Below, piece by piece: positions 18,527 through 27,740 of a DNA stretch of 64,000 bases; the first letter of the stretch is position 1, and each line of letters begins with the position of its first letter. Source of the DNA: Phymatolithon calcareum (taxonomy: Eukaryota > Rhodophyta > Florideophyceae > Hapalidiales); NCBI GenBank assembly GCA_977006965.1, contig OZ345381.1, positions 1,798,001 to 1,862,000 of the forward strand, written 5' to 3'. Under the pieces are notes generated by a model. The model saw nothing but the letters and a program-made list of their open reading frames with translations. It was not told where the DNA came from and ran no database searches. Position numbers and translations under genes: made by a program.

Positions 18527-20332
18527 TCAAAACGCCCAGCCATATCGATCGTCGTCGTCCTCCCCCGGACTCTCCGCAGACTGAGATCCCTCCGAACGTT
18601 CAGTCATTGCCATGCTCTGAGTTAACGCACTGCTCGCTGCTCTTTTGGCCGCCGCCTCCCTGTATTCCGCCACTGTCATGCTAAACTTCTCGGTTCGGAT
18701 TGAATCGCCATCCGCTGATTCAGAGCATGTAGTTACAATCTCCCACCTCCCCTTCGGGACGGGAAGAATTGATACATTGCCCATAGCGTATTGTTCCATC
18801 TCTGTTATTTCGAGGTCGACGCTAGCCTTAATGAGAGCTCGAATTCCAATTGCAACGATGTGGACGGCACGAAGAGAGTTCGGTGAGTACGTCAGAAAGG
18901 CGTTGCTATCGCTCGCCTTGACACTGCCTGCCATCGCCGTGAGTGCGACCGTGTGCAAGCTTACGTCATCCACTTCATCCCAATAGTCCGGAACGCCTGA
19001 TGGATCAACGCGAGACGCACTTTGATTGGTAATTGCTCTCTTGTACTTCAACTTGACGCTCAAGCTAGGAAAGTCAACCCGGAGTTGGTCCAAGCTTTTG
19101 TTGTTGTCTTCATACATTCTTTCAGTTGGTGGTCCGCCAGCTATTGCCTCAGGGATATTCCATATCGTTCCCAGGACAGAGAGTGGAATTTTCCCTTCCA
19201 TCGCGCTCGCTTCTGCCCCGAACACAATTTCAAACCCCTTTGCCCGTGCAGCATGAACGCCTCCCTCCGCCTTGATTTTTTCCACCATGAACAAGAGGTC
19301 GGAGAGCAAATTCTTGCGCGCATCTAGGCGTCCATACGTCGTCATTCGTGCCATGTCTCTACGCATAATGCGCACAGCATATCGACGGTCCTCCGCAATC
19401 TCCTCCGCCGGTGTCTTCTTTTTGTTCATCTTCCGCCTCTTGCTTCCACGCGACATCGTTCCTGTGGAGAGCTCACCGGCGGCCTTCTTCATCTCAATCG
19501 TCGTCTCTACATCGTGAAAAACACCCTCGACAATCTTTTCGATTCCGGTCTTTCTTTTCCCGAATCCGGCGAGCCACGCTGGCTGAGGAATCTTGCTGCG
19601 TTGCTCAGGAGGGGTGGTGAGTTTTTCGAACATCACTCTGCGCACTGATACAATTTGTTGAACAACGCATTGCCGCAGGACAAAAGACCACAGCCGCCCG
19701 ATCTTTCCATGCAATCGAGCGTACGTCTGTTTCGGCGGAGCGCTGAAAAAAAGAAAGCCAAGGCCAGAGTTGTGTGCGTATGTGTGCGGGATTGGCGATG
19801 CAGTTTCCCAGCAAAGTAGTTCGCGTATAGATTCCAGCTTCTCCAACGCGGGGGGAGTGAGCCATGCTCTCAGCTGCGGTGCGTGTGTAGCGAAGCAACC
19901 AATAGTAACGACAATGCCGCATTGCGACAGATACGGGACGAAGTCGTGGGAAGTGAACTTGTCCAGATGCGTAACATTTCTTTCTTCCTCTTCTTCAGCA
20001 TCATCGGACGCTCTACTGCGCGATGACTTGCCTCGGCACCCACCATTTCCCTTAGATGGTACTTTTGACAGAACACCATCCATTACACTCGCGCTGAGGA
20101 GGTCGAGGCGGCTGATAATCGCTTTCTTCTGCGCTTCCAGGAGCACCTTAATTTGTTCAACGACGCTCTTGTTGCTTTCCAGCATGGCGACGAACAACTG
20201 CCCGCTGGTCTGTGGAACAGCCGCTAGATTCACCGGGGGGACGGACGTGCCGGCATTCTCTTCATCCAGCGCGGCGGGAGCGCTCAGCGTATTCACCATC
20301 ATGAGTCGCTGGGCTATGGAGCGCAGAACCAA
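18527..20332 (-). CDS. Orphan 601-aa nuclear-looking protein of the three-gene block
   Basis: Not recognised. One open frame starts with ATG at 20332 and ends just past the stop of the convergent 359-aa gene. Seen: a probable coiled coil at residues 50-80 (SVVEQIKVLLEAQKKAIISR), a basic-then-acidic linker (SSRSRASDDAEEEEER, 103-118), a hydrophobic/aromatic middle (140-230), a bipartite basic nuclear signal (SKRRKMNKKK, 297-306), a positively charged helix-rich stretch (RRYAVRIMRRDMARM), and an acidic tail (SPGEDDDDRYGWAF). This suggests an oligomerising nuclear protein, possibly DNA- or chromatin-binding. Two internal Mets (11 and 12) are possible alternative starts. It has no frameshift or stop, unlike the surrounding decayed elements. 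Confidence 0.52.
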   Translation of the reverse strand: MVLRSIAQRLMMVNTLSAPAALDEENAGTSVPPVNLAAVPQTSGQLFVAMLESNKSVVEQIKVLLEAQKKAIISRLDLLSASVMDGVLSKVPSKGNGGCRGKSSRSRASDDAEEEEERNVTHLDKFTSHDFVPYLSQCGIVVTIGCFATHAPQLRAWLTPPALEKLESIRELLCWETASPIPHTYAHNSGLGFLFFSAPPKQTYARLHGKIGRLWSFVLRQCVVQQIVSVRRVMFEKLTTPPEQRSKIPQPAWLAGFGKRKTGIEKIVEGVFHDVETTIEMKKAAGELSTGTMSRGSKRRKMNKKKTPAEEIAEDRRYAVRIMRRDMARMTTYGRLDARKNLLSDLLFMVEKIKAEGGVHAARAKGFEIVFGAEASAMEGKIPLSVLGTIWNIPEAIAGGPPTERMYEDNNKSLDQLRVDFPSLSVKLKYKRAITNQSASRVDPSGVPDYWDEVDDVSLHTVALTAMAGSVKASDSNAFLTYSPNSLRAVHIVAIGIRALIKASVDLEITEMEQYAMGNVSILPVPKGRWEIVTTCSESADGDSIRTEKFSMTVAEYREAAAKRAASSALTQSMAMTERSEGSQSAESPGEDDDDRYGWAF

Positions 20333-20728
20333 ACAGCTCGGGATCGTTACTGACTCTGAAGCGGCGGCCGGGGACCAGGAAGATGTGGGTATAGCAGGAC
20401 GTGGGGAGAAAATCTGCAGCTGTTCTCGCAGGCAGCTGTTCTCGTATTGCTGAGAGTGTGCTGTATACTAAAATAAGCCAGACGCGGGAAACAGCGCGAC
20501 ATCCAAGGCACATGCACTTGGAAACCACGCTCCTTTTGAAACGAGGGGGCTGCAAAAGATCGAATTAGCAAAGGCTTCAAAAACTAATGTATTTAAAGGG
20601 CACATCATGTTTCAAAAACTCTGCAAATATGAGAAAAGGTATACCGCTTAATTGTCGTTGAAGTTTCATAGATCACGGCATTTGCCTACCCCCAATCCAC
20701 TCGATGTACAGTAGGGCGAGCCATGTAT

Positions 20729-20782
20729 GCGGCGCCGGCGGGTGATAACGAGTGCGCTACAGCTGTCACCCGTCGGCGCCGC
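20729..20782. repeat. GC-rich hairpin, 17-bp arms
   Basis: GCGGCGCCGGCGGGTGA at 20729-20745 pairs with 20766-20782 with one mismatch, loop of 20 bases. It is upstream of the 601-aa gene and markedly more GC-rich than its surroundings. Confidence 0.55.
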
Positions 20783-22179
20783 CGGCATTTAAGCCGCAGA
20801 TCCTTAGGCTATCCAGGTCTCTGCATGGCGCGATCAACACGATCTCTATCGCGAGCCCCCAGAGCCTTCAAAGTTCGTCCTCAAGAACCATGGACTGTGG
20901 GAAAGGTAAGCCCTTCATTCCGTGCACGCCGTTCGAAGCATACATCCTTTGCGCTGCGTCTTTACCAGCTAATACCAGTACATTTTGAATTTCTTTTTCT
21001 AACACTCTGCTATCTTGCGCACTGTGTTGCATGTACAGATTGGACCTCACGAAGAAAGGTTCACTTCACGAACAGGACTAGGGTACATGATGTGCAACGG
21101 TAAGTGGCGGTATGGTGCAATCAACTTCCAAGTAGATTTTAATCTATTTTTCTTATATGTACACTGGTTGTTCGCGTCACGTTGGGTTCTTCCAATGTGT
21201 TCTACTGTACGTGGAAACCAAGCCTGATTGTCCCTCTTATAGATTTGACTAGATTTTAAAAAAGCCTCTCGCGCATCGCAGTCTATTTGATCTCGGAATG
21301 TCTCGCAGTATAGTAGGTCCAATAAAGCACTATGCAACCCGAACAATTTTTCTTACATGAACATTCTCTTGTAGCCTTTGACCACCGCAGTTCTCTGATC
21401 ATGGTACACCACAGAGCGCGCCCGTACCAACAACACTCGAAAACTTGACATGTGGTGTCCTAGCCGACACGATGTGACAACACGGCTACTGCGGTTGTAG
21501 AGAACTACATTACGGAGCTTCAAATGTAGTGCGCCTTGACTACGTTTTTTGGGTCCGGGGAGCAACAATCTGTGGTTCTCGCGTGGTCAAACTGACGTAG
21601 TCGGCACATAGTTACACGCTAACTGCATTCAGTGTCGTCATATGAGAGTACATTTATGATCAGCCGCAACAAATTATTTTGAGTGCGACTGTCCTGTCAT
21701 CTGGCACCGGTTGTGCCTCCAGTGCGAAACTTCATTCGCAGAGTCGGCTTCATGGGACCTTGTAGGCCGGCTGTAGCACGTTAAGCAGAGATATAAACTC
21801 CTTGTTTGATACTAAATACCAGAAATTTAACAAGCGATTAGTTCCTCCACTGTACAAGGAAGAGCAGAAATCTCCTTTCTGCAATATCGGCCACAATGAT
21901 TTCACGTTTTTGTCCTGCATTATGGCATTGTAAGTACTTCCCGTCTCCGATAAACATACTGTTCGAGTTCTAGGACAGCTATCGCCATAATATAGAGTAC
22001 ATTCATCGTGAGTTGAAATGAGTCGTAAATTATTTCCAACGCCCCTGCAGGCTCATGCGCGCAGGCGTTGCTGGCGCTGTGTTGGCCACGGCGCTCCAGA
22101 CGGCGCGGAACCATCGAGCATGCAGCATGCCGAGCAACGATTGCAGCAAAGCATCAGACCACTTTACATTATCATAGAA
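20783..22179. other. No recognisable gene inside the right part of the hAT element
   Basis: Only short ORFs without known motifs. This would be the place for the 5' half of a hAT transposase, but no BED finger or catalytic block could be recognised. A small hairpin (CTACATT ... AATGTAG) occurs near 21500. Confidence 0.3.
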
Positions 22180-22361
22180 AATGTGGTGTACACCGGTCCA
22201 GCCCGGTCCGCAGAGTCCTTCAGACCAGACCACGAATTTATGATAAATATCTTTACAGACCGGACCATGAAAAGACCACAGACCACGGTATGGTCTGAAA
22301 TGGTTTAGTTAACCGTTCTAGGACCGGTCCAGACCGGACCATGTCAAGCTGTAAGTCTGAC
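22180..22361. repeat. Right terminus of the hAT element with target duplication
   Basis: Repeated ACCGGTCC, GACCAGACCAC and GACCGGACCAT motifs lead to the terminal repeat ending at 22353, followed by the target copy AGTCTGAC (22354-22361). It is the mirror of the left end at 10877-11040. Confidence 0.75.
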
Positions 22362-22953
22362 ATAATTCTCACAATGGATTCTTCAAGATGCTGCTTTTCA
22401 TCGATAAGATCACTAGCTTGCACAAATCCTTCATATCGATAACATGCTGCTTCACGGACACCCTTTTTTGTCCAGTCCAAGTCCAAGTAGAGGCACCTTA
22501 ATCTCTTGATTTGCATCCTTGAACACCAATTCCCGTATTGTAAGCGTTTTTGCAGGACGGATGAGGAGGTGTGTGGAAACCTTCACCTCCTTATTGCAGG
22601 AGATATAAATAGGTTCCTCCTCTGAATTGGTTTCCGCTGCCAATCCTACGTACAAGCACCAGTTAAACTCGCAGAAAATAGGTTAGAATGGAAGAAGCTT
22701 CGGCCATCAAGTTTTTGCGAGCCCCACAAGGCGAATACGCAAAATGAATGAATGAATGCTGGCAATCCATATTTGCGTTCATTTTGGAACGTCTTTGTTT
22801 CAATTCGGGCTCGGTTTCCATAATATATATTATGTCGTAATTAAATGGATTTCTTGAGAAGGTATCATGTTTCTCAACTGGAGGAAAGTCGACTCCTTTC
22901 TCGGCATATTCTGTTAGCATTGAAAATTCAGCTTCCTTAATCGGAATTACATA
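22354..22953 (-). pseudogene. Ty3/gypsy polyprotein, protease-side fragment
   Basis: The - strand downward from 22655 reads LLIRPAKTLTIRELVFKDA, EIKVPLLGL and DLIDEKQHLEESIVRIMSD, a layout like the end of a gypsy retropepsin domain and the linker to RT. It then continues in frame across the hAT target site into the 3' half at 10884. The upstream piece (22920-22769) includes EYAEKGVDFPPVEKHDTF. A 111-bp LINE tail (22647-22757) interrupts the two pieces. The upstream end is cut by the foldback element at 22954. The assignment rests mostly on continuity with the clear integrase and chromodomain half. Confidence 0.55.
22647..22757 (+). mobile_element. 5'-truncated LINE tail with 11-bp target duplication
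   Basis: It matches the LINE end at about 5895-6000 (shared TTAGAATGGAAGAAGCTT core, then the AATG-repeat tail). It is flanked by GCTGCCAATCC (22636-22646) and GCTGGCAATCC (22758-22768), 10 of 11 identical, the signature of target-primed reverse transcription. It sits within the gypsy protease fragment. Confidence 0.75.
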
Positions 22954-23800
22954 CAGTCCCCGAAATTGGATAACGGACGCATGGACGAGATGAAAGACTG
23001 ACCTGCCCGACGGCCCATTTTAAAAATTAATTTTATGGTATCGAAGCGCACATAATTCAAAAGTAATTTACGGGATTGGAAGGCTCTACGCTGCCTTCAT
23101 CGCATCCAAATGCGCTAAATAGTACTATGGACAGTTTTTCCGCACGTAAATCAATTACGGAGGTTAAAAAAAAGATCCCTCAAGTTTAACGGAAAGTCAC
23201 TAGCTATTCAAAACGCGTCCTTCACGTTCTATGAATTGAACACATCGCCTCGGCATTGATGCATTGAGCTTTCTAATAGTTGAATCTTGGATATTGCTCA
23301 AAAAATTAATGACCTCTTCTTTAAGCTTTTGCATGCTTTTAAACTGCCAAAAACCCTTGTAAACTTCCAGGACGAGGGTGCCTAGAGATTCTCAAGTATG
23401 TTCAGATCGGGAAACTTAAGCCGGACAAGGGAGAACGTTTACGATATTATTAGAAAACCAGGCTGTAGGGTGGTGGATGACGTGGCTCGGAGCATTATCC
23501 TGCCGAAATATCCAGTCATCGGGACGGTTTTCCTCTGTGAACGGCAGTAAACACTGCGTTAGAATACTGTAATTGTCTTCAGAGCTCATTCTCCTTTTAG
23601 CGACGCAAATACTCCAAAAGCCCCGGCTGAGAAGCTGTCAAATGCAAGGGCTCGAAAAATGATCGAAGGACCACGTCGCTTGGAGGGCTTTATGGAAGAC
23701 GGTGGACTTCTACGGCGGAAAGAAGTTCAATCTGGATGGCACCGTTGGGTTACATACTACAGAAGACTGGGAAATTAGTCTGGCGTTTGGAATTTGAATC
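22954..23800. repeat. Left arm of the foldback element
   Basis: Pairs with 25690-26499 in inverted orientation. Matches include the terminus, CCCATTTTAAAA near 23020, GACGTGGCTCGGAGCAT near 23480 and AAATTAGTCTGGCGTTT near 23770. Divergence and small indels are seen throughout, with a poorly matching part at about 23640-23760. Confidence 0.75.
23222..23597 (-). pseudogene. Tc1-type transposase C-terminal fragment (left arm)
   Basis: From about 23590 downward the - strand reads LTQCLLPFTEENRPDDWIF, RQDNAPSHVIHHPTAWFS with the second catalytic Asp in DNAPSH, a stop after NVLPCPA, then FPDLNILENL (Tc1 'SPDLNpIENLW') in a shifted frame. This is the Tc1/mariner (D34E) transposase C-terminal half. 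The N-terminal HTH and first Asp are absent. It is a pseudogene with at least two frame breaks. Confidence 0.78.
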
Positions 23801-24117
23801 ATGAATACAATTCTGGATTTTCTCATGCTAACCAGAGGAGGTACAAAGGATAGTAATACTCAACATATTTCAGAACCTAGAAAATATTTCGGCCAATTGC
23901 AGAGTTTAACATAAAAGCAACCACTACGTACCAGTACTGTAATTACGGAGAAATCCGGGGATGAAACTATCTCGCACTATATTTGTGAAACGTGGACTTG
24001 CGCCTCACATGAGTCTATTATTGATAATATCATTGTGTTTGAGCAGGCCTATATACGGGGAACACTTTTCTTGCAACGATATGAACTATTCAACTCCACA
24101 CCCAATCACTCGCAACC

Positions 24118-25619
24118 ATGGCACCCTCATCCAATCAAATCCACCTTCCTCGACAAGCTCAAATTGTGCCAACTAAATCACAGCGCAAGACGGTTATTAA
24201 TTGGATGATTTCTGAAATGCAGCTCTCAGCAACAGCCAATCGAATTGCGTCAAGAGCAGTCAAGCAATTCCCCAAGATATTTCGTGACAAGGATCAAGGG
24301 AAAAGCGCGTGATTCGTGGAGAAAGCGATATCTAATTTTGGACCTATTGGCCGATCCATCAAATAGTGCCATGACACTTTGAAGTAGACGCATTCGTGAT
24401 CCAGTATGGAGGAGGAGTGAGCTGAAAGCATTCCAAGGTCGCGGAAGGAGGCGAACAATGTGGGTAGACTACGTCCACGAGGTCTTGCTGGCAGAATATG
24501 AAATGCTCCGTGCGGCTCTTGTCAAAGTTGGCTGTGGACTGCTCTTACAGATTGCGTTTTATACGGTTATGGATCATGAGTCTCTGTTCCCCGTTGCCGA
24601 GATTGAGGAAAATGCTGGAAGTTCTATCACGCAGATACTCAATTACGATTGGATAAAGGCATTTCTCGACCGTACCAAAATTGTTACTCGAAAACAATCT
24701 GGTTCACAGGCCCGTAGCGAGGAGCACCGTATCTACACTGAGCGCTCTAAATGGCATATCATCTTGGCTATTTAGAGCGCAACTTCCAGGATGGTGTGCT
24801 GGACTAGAAGATGGCGGAAAATATGGACGAAACACAGTTTTTTTTCAATCAAGAAACCATCAAATGCTCGGGTTTATTGGAGAAGACAAGGTTTCATATG
24901 CAGATGTTCTTTCCGGAAGCGACGGAATTACAGTCGTACTACGCATCTCGGGAGGAGTCAATGCGAGACTGGAAGCACCGTTCTTAATTTTTATGAATCA
25001 GAACTGTAACTATCCAAGACAGGGTGTTCCTGACAACATTCCAGGGATTTCATAGCGGACGGGAAAAAGGGGATGGATGGACAAGAATGTTTTCAACCAA
25101 TGGTTGAATGAACCGCGGGCCATCGACAAGGACCCAGCTGGACGTACGCACGTTATTTTTATGGACAACGCGTCCGGCCATAATGAGACTCCGCAACAAG
25201 TCGAATAATTGAGTAATATCAAGACGAAGATCCGTGGCCTGCCAGCAAACAGTACGCACCTATCCCAACCATTGGACTCATTTGTAATCAAGAGAATTAA
25301 GGATGTGTGGCGGGCCGAATGGGAAGAGGAGAAAATCTGTAGAATGAAAGAAAATAATTGGTCCAACGAACCGAACGGATCAGGAAAATTGAACAACCCC
25401 GGAAAGGCCTTTTATTTGAAACTTACTAGAGACTGCGTCGAAAAGGTGAATAATATGATAGACTCAGACAGCCTTTCATATCCGCGTAAGGCAATGATAC
25501 GCAGTGGACATGCGCTCGATGTCGATGGAAAGTGGAGGGTGGAGCAGCTTTTCCTTTACCTTCAAAAAATAGTTACTGCGCACCACGAGAACTTTTGCGG
25601 TGTTATTCCTGAACTATAA
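24118..25619 (+). pseudogene. pogo/DDE_1-type transposase pseudogene
   Basis: Seen in order across three frames: an N-terminal segment with QIVPTKSQRKTVINWM; the CENP-B/HTH-side block AEYEMLRAALVKVGCGLLL and NYDWIKAFLDRTKIVTRKQS (from 24458); ENMDETQFFF with the first Asp near 24810; MLGFIGEDKVSYADVLSG and GVPDNIPGIS (to 25053); GWMDKNVFNQWLNEPRAIDK; VIFMDNASGHN with the second Asp at about 25164; and after a stop, LPANSTHLSQPLDSFVIKRI with the third Asp (from 25209). Known: this is the DDE_1 superfamily endonuclease of pogo-like elements (TA target). Stops after GIS and before LSNIK, and frame changes near 24450 and 24830, inactivate it. The last segment (25209-25619) remains open for 136 codons. 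Confidence 0.82.
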
Positions 25620-25689
25620 ATTTAGAAATAAAATTCAAAATGTTTTCATTTCTTTCTCTATTAATTGTACTTGAGTATTACTGTAAACG

Positions 25690-26499
25690 GTTTTATAATT
25701 AAAGTCAAAACGCCAGACTAATTTCTCAGTCTAGCGTACTGGCAAGACTAAAGAAAGGAAAAGGGCTACTTTTTGAACGGTCAAAATGGAGGGGGTCCAT
25801 CATGAAATGGGCTGCCATGTCTTGCGATGGGCTTTCGAGTATTTACGTCGTTAACTGAAGAATGAACTCTGAAGACAAGTGCAATATTCTAACGCATTGT
25901 TTACTTCCGTTTACAGAGGAAAACTGTTCCGATGACTAGATATATCGGCAGGATTATGCTCCGAGCCACGTCAGATAGCACCCTAAAGACTGGTTTTCTA
26001 ATAATTTGGTCAAAGTTCTCCCTTATCCAGATTAATTTTCCCGATCTCAACATAGTCGAGAATCTCTGGTTACCCGCGCACTGGAAGTTTACAAGGGTTT
26101 TCGGCAGTTTAAAAGCATATAAGAGCTTAAAGAAGAGGTCATTAGTTTCGTAGAGCAAAATCGAAGATTCAACTATTAGAACGAAGAATACGTCAATGCC
26201 GAAGCGATACGTTCACTTTATAGAGCGTGAAGGACGCATTTTGCGGAACTAGTGACTTTCCGTTTAAACTTGAGGGATCTTTTTGTTAACCGTCCGTAAT
26301 TGAGATTCGTTCGAAAAAATTGTCCTTAATACTATGTAGCTCATCTGGATGCGATGAAGCCAGCGTAGAGCCTTCCAGCTCTTTCAATTGCTTTTGCCTT
26401 ACGCGCGCTTCGATACGATATAAATAATTTTAAAATGGGCCGTTGGGCAGGCCCATCTTTTATCTCGTCCACGTGTCCGTAATCCAATTTCGGGGACTC
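25690..26499. repeat. Right arm of the foldback element
   Basis: Inverted partner of 22954-23800. It retains the same end sequence (complement of CAGTCCCCGAAATTGGAT) and the same internal Tc1 coding region, with a different inner indel pattern. Confidence 0.75.
25861..26220 (+). pseudogene. Tc1-type transposase C-terminal fragment (right arm)
   Basis: The + strand reads QDYAPSHV (the catalytic block DNAPSH with Asn changed to Tyr), then FPDLNIVENLW and a Lys-rich KAYKSLKKR end that parallels the left arm. Stops follow. It reads toward the right terminus, opposite to the left-arm copy. Confidence 0.72.
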
Positions 26500-26889
26500 T
26501 AGAATCATATCAATAGCTCTAGCCACGTCAATCTCTTTTTCCGGGGTCCAGGAAGGCTTCTTCACGATTCTGCTGAGTGTTCCAACTGTCCATGATCATT
26601 GAATGCCAATTTCTTCAATAAACTTGGATGAGTTTCTCGGAAAAAGGCCTACAAGCCACGTTGCGCAGAGAATTCTGTATCTGCTATCTTTCATCCTCAC
26701 TGCTTAGTGCTGTATACTATTCTTGGCGAACGTAATTTTCATACATATTATGTCGGAGCCATCTGATTTATATATGATCTCGCATCTGCGCATATTCGAA
26801 ATATACATAAAAAATCCATGATGTGTCTATTAAGTCCCGAAGCCAACCATTCATACTATTGGCCTCGGGTTATGAAGCGACCAATAATG

Positions 26890-27740
26890 CTATGACGAAC
26901 GGTTCGCGAAATATGCAGCTGGTCTTTCATTGACGGTTCACGAGCGAGCAATCGTGTGTTCACGAACTGTTCGAGAAAAGAATAAACGGTCTTTCATGAC
27001 CTGTTCACGAAACAAGGAACCAATCTGTCACGAATTGTTCACTTAAATAGAAACCTCACTTTCACAAATGATTCCTGGACAGTTTCAATATGACCATATT
27101 TGCTATCAAAAACGGTCCACAGGGCGAGAAACTATACTTCCACGAATGGTTGAAAGCAAGGGGACGGGTGAAACACAGAGAAGCTGTATTTCACCTACAG
27201 ATCACGAAAGGAGCAGACATTCTCTTATAAACGGTTCACGCAAAGAGCAAGCGAGATTTGACGAACGGTTCACGAAACGAGCGAATAATTTCACGAATGG
27301 TTCGCAAAAAGAGTCGCGATCTTGCGAACGGTTCACGAAATGAAGTAATAAAAGGTCAGGAATGGTTCACGAAAAACGTGACCGTGAGCTCAACAACGGT
27401 TCGCGAAACAAGCGACCGTGCTTGCACGAACTCTTCACTAAACAAGCCACTGTGCTTCCACGACTCGTTCACTAAACGAGCAAATGTGGTTTCGCAAATG
27501 ATTCAGGATGTGAGCAACCACGCCTTCACGATCTATTATCGAAACGATAAACCTTGAATTTAGGAATGGTTCTTGAAAAGTGCAACCATGCTATGAGGAG
27601 CAGTTCATGAAACGGGAATGGTTCTTTCTGCAATTGTTCTCTAAATCGTTACTTCTCGAACCGTTCAGCAAAAGAGCAGTCATTATTTCACGTACGATTT
27701 ACGAAGCAAGCAACCCTTTCGGAAGTTTCGCAAAGTAGGC
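26890..27740. repeat. Degenerate tandem array, period about 34 bp
   Basis: About two dozen diverged units built on CACGAACGGTTCACGAAACG. Unit cores fall at 26896, 26932, 26959, 26998, 27030 and, after a weaker part, 27261, 27290, 27325, 27358, 27393, 27425 and 27461. Spacing is mostly 34-35 bp (27 to 39 in the first part). Each unit has two TTCACGAA-like half-repeats. 34 is not a multiple of three, so the open stretch over it is fortuitous. It resembles a minisatellite or an array of protein-binding sites. The array fades after about 27740. Confidence 0.72.

Larger units (their letters stand above)
10885..22353. mobile_element. 11.47-kb hAT-ended element carrying a three-gene block
   Basis: Terminal inverted repeats are TACAGGTTGACATGGTCCGG at the left and, read inward from 22353, TACAGCTTGACATGGTCCGG at the right. 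Flanking 8-mers are TGTCTGAC (10877-10884) and AGTCTGAC (22354-22361), 7 of 8 identical, as expected for hAT target duplications. Both ends have subterminal copies of AGACCAGACCA/GGTCTGG motifs. Removing the element and one target copy joins the two gypsy halves in the same reading frame (MSD | REAYDY). Only a hAT C-terminal transposase fragment is recognisable inside (11112-11360). The rest is the CMC-like transposase and two orphan genes, either captured or, more likely, a later insertion. Confidence 0.8.
22954..26499. mobile_element. Foldback composite: inverted Tc1 halves around a pogo-type transposase
   Basis: The ends are CAGTCCCCGAAATTGGAT at 22954 and its complement ending at 26499 (last base C instead of G), each followed outward by TA (22952-22953; 26500-26501), as in Tc1/mariner/pogo insertions. 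The inverted arms are long, roughly 850 and 810 bp with indels (22954-23800; 25690-26499), and each encodes the C-terminal half of a Tc1-type transposase pointing outward. The central part encodes a different, pogo/DDE_1-type transposase. The total is 3546 bp. Confidence 0.75.

Noticed and set aside
24742-24780. 11-bp stem within the pogo pseudogene
   Set aside because: Short enough to be expected by chance in a 64-kb window.
27068-27557. ORFs over the 34-bp array (NGSRNE-like repeats)
   Set aside because: The repeat period is not a multiple of three and the frame is lost between units, so the peptide repeat is a by-product of DNA repeats.
26890-27740. CRISPR-like array
   Set aside because: Units are diverged and directly abutting without unique spacers, and the context is eukaryotic.
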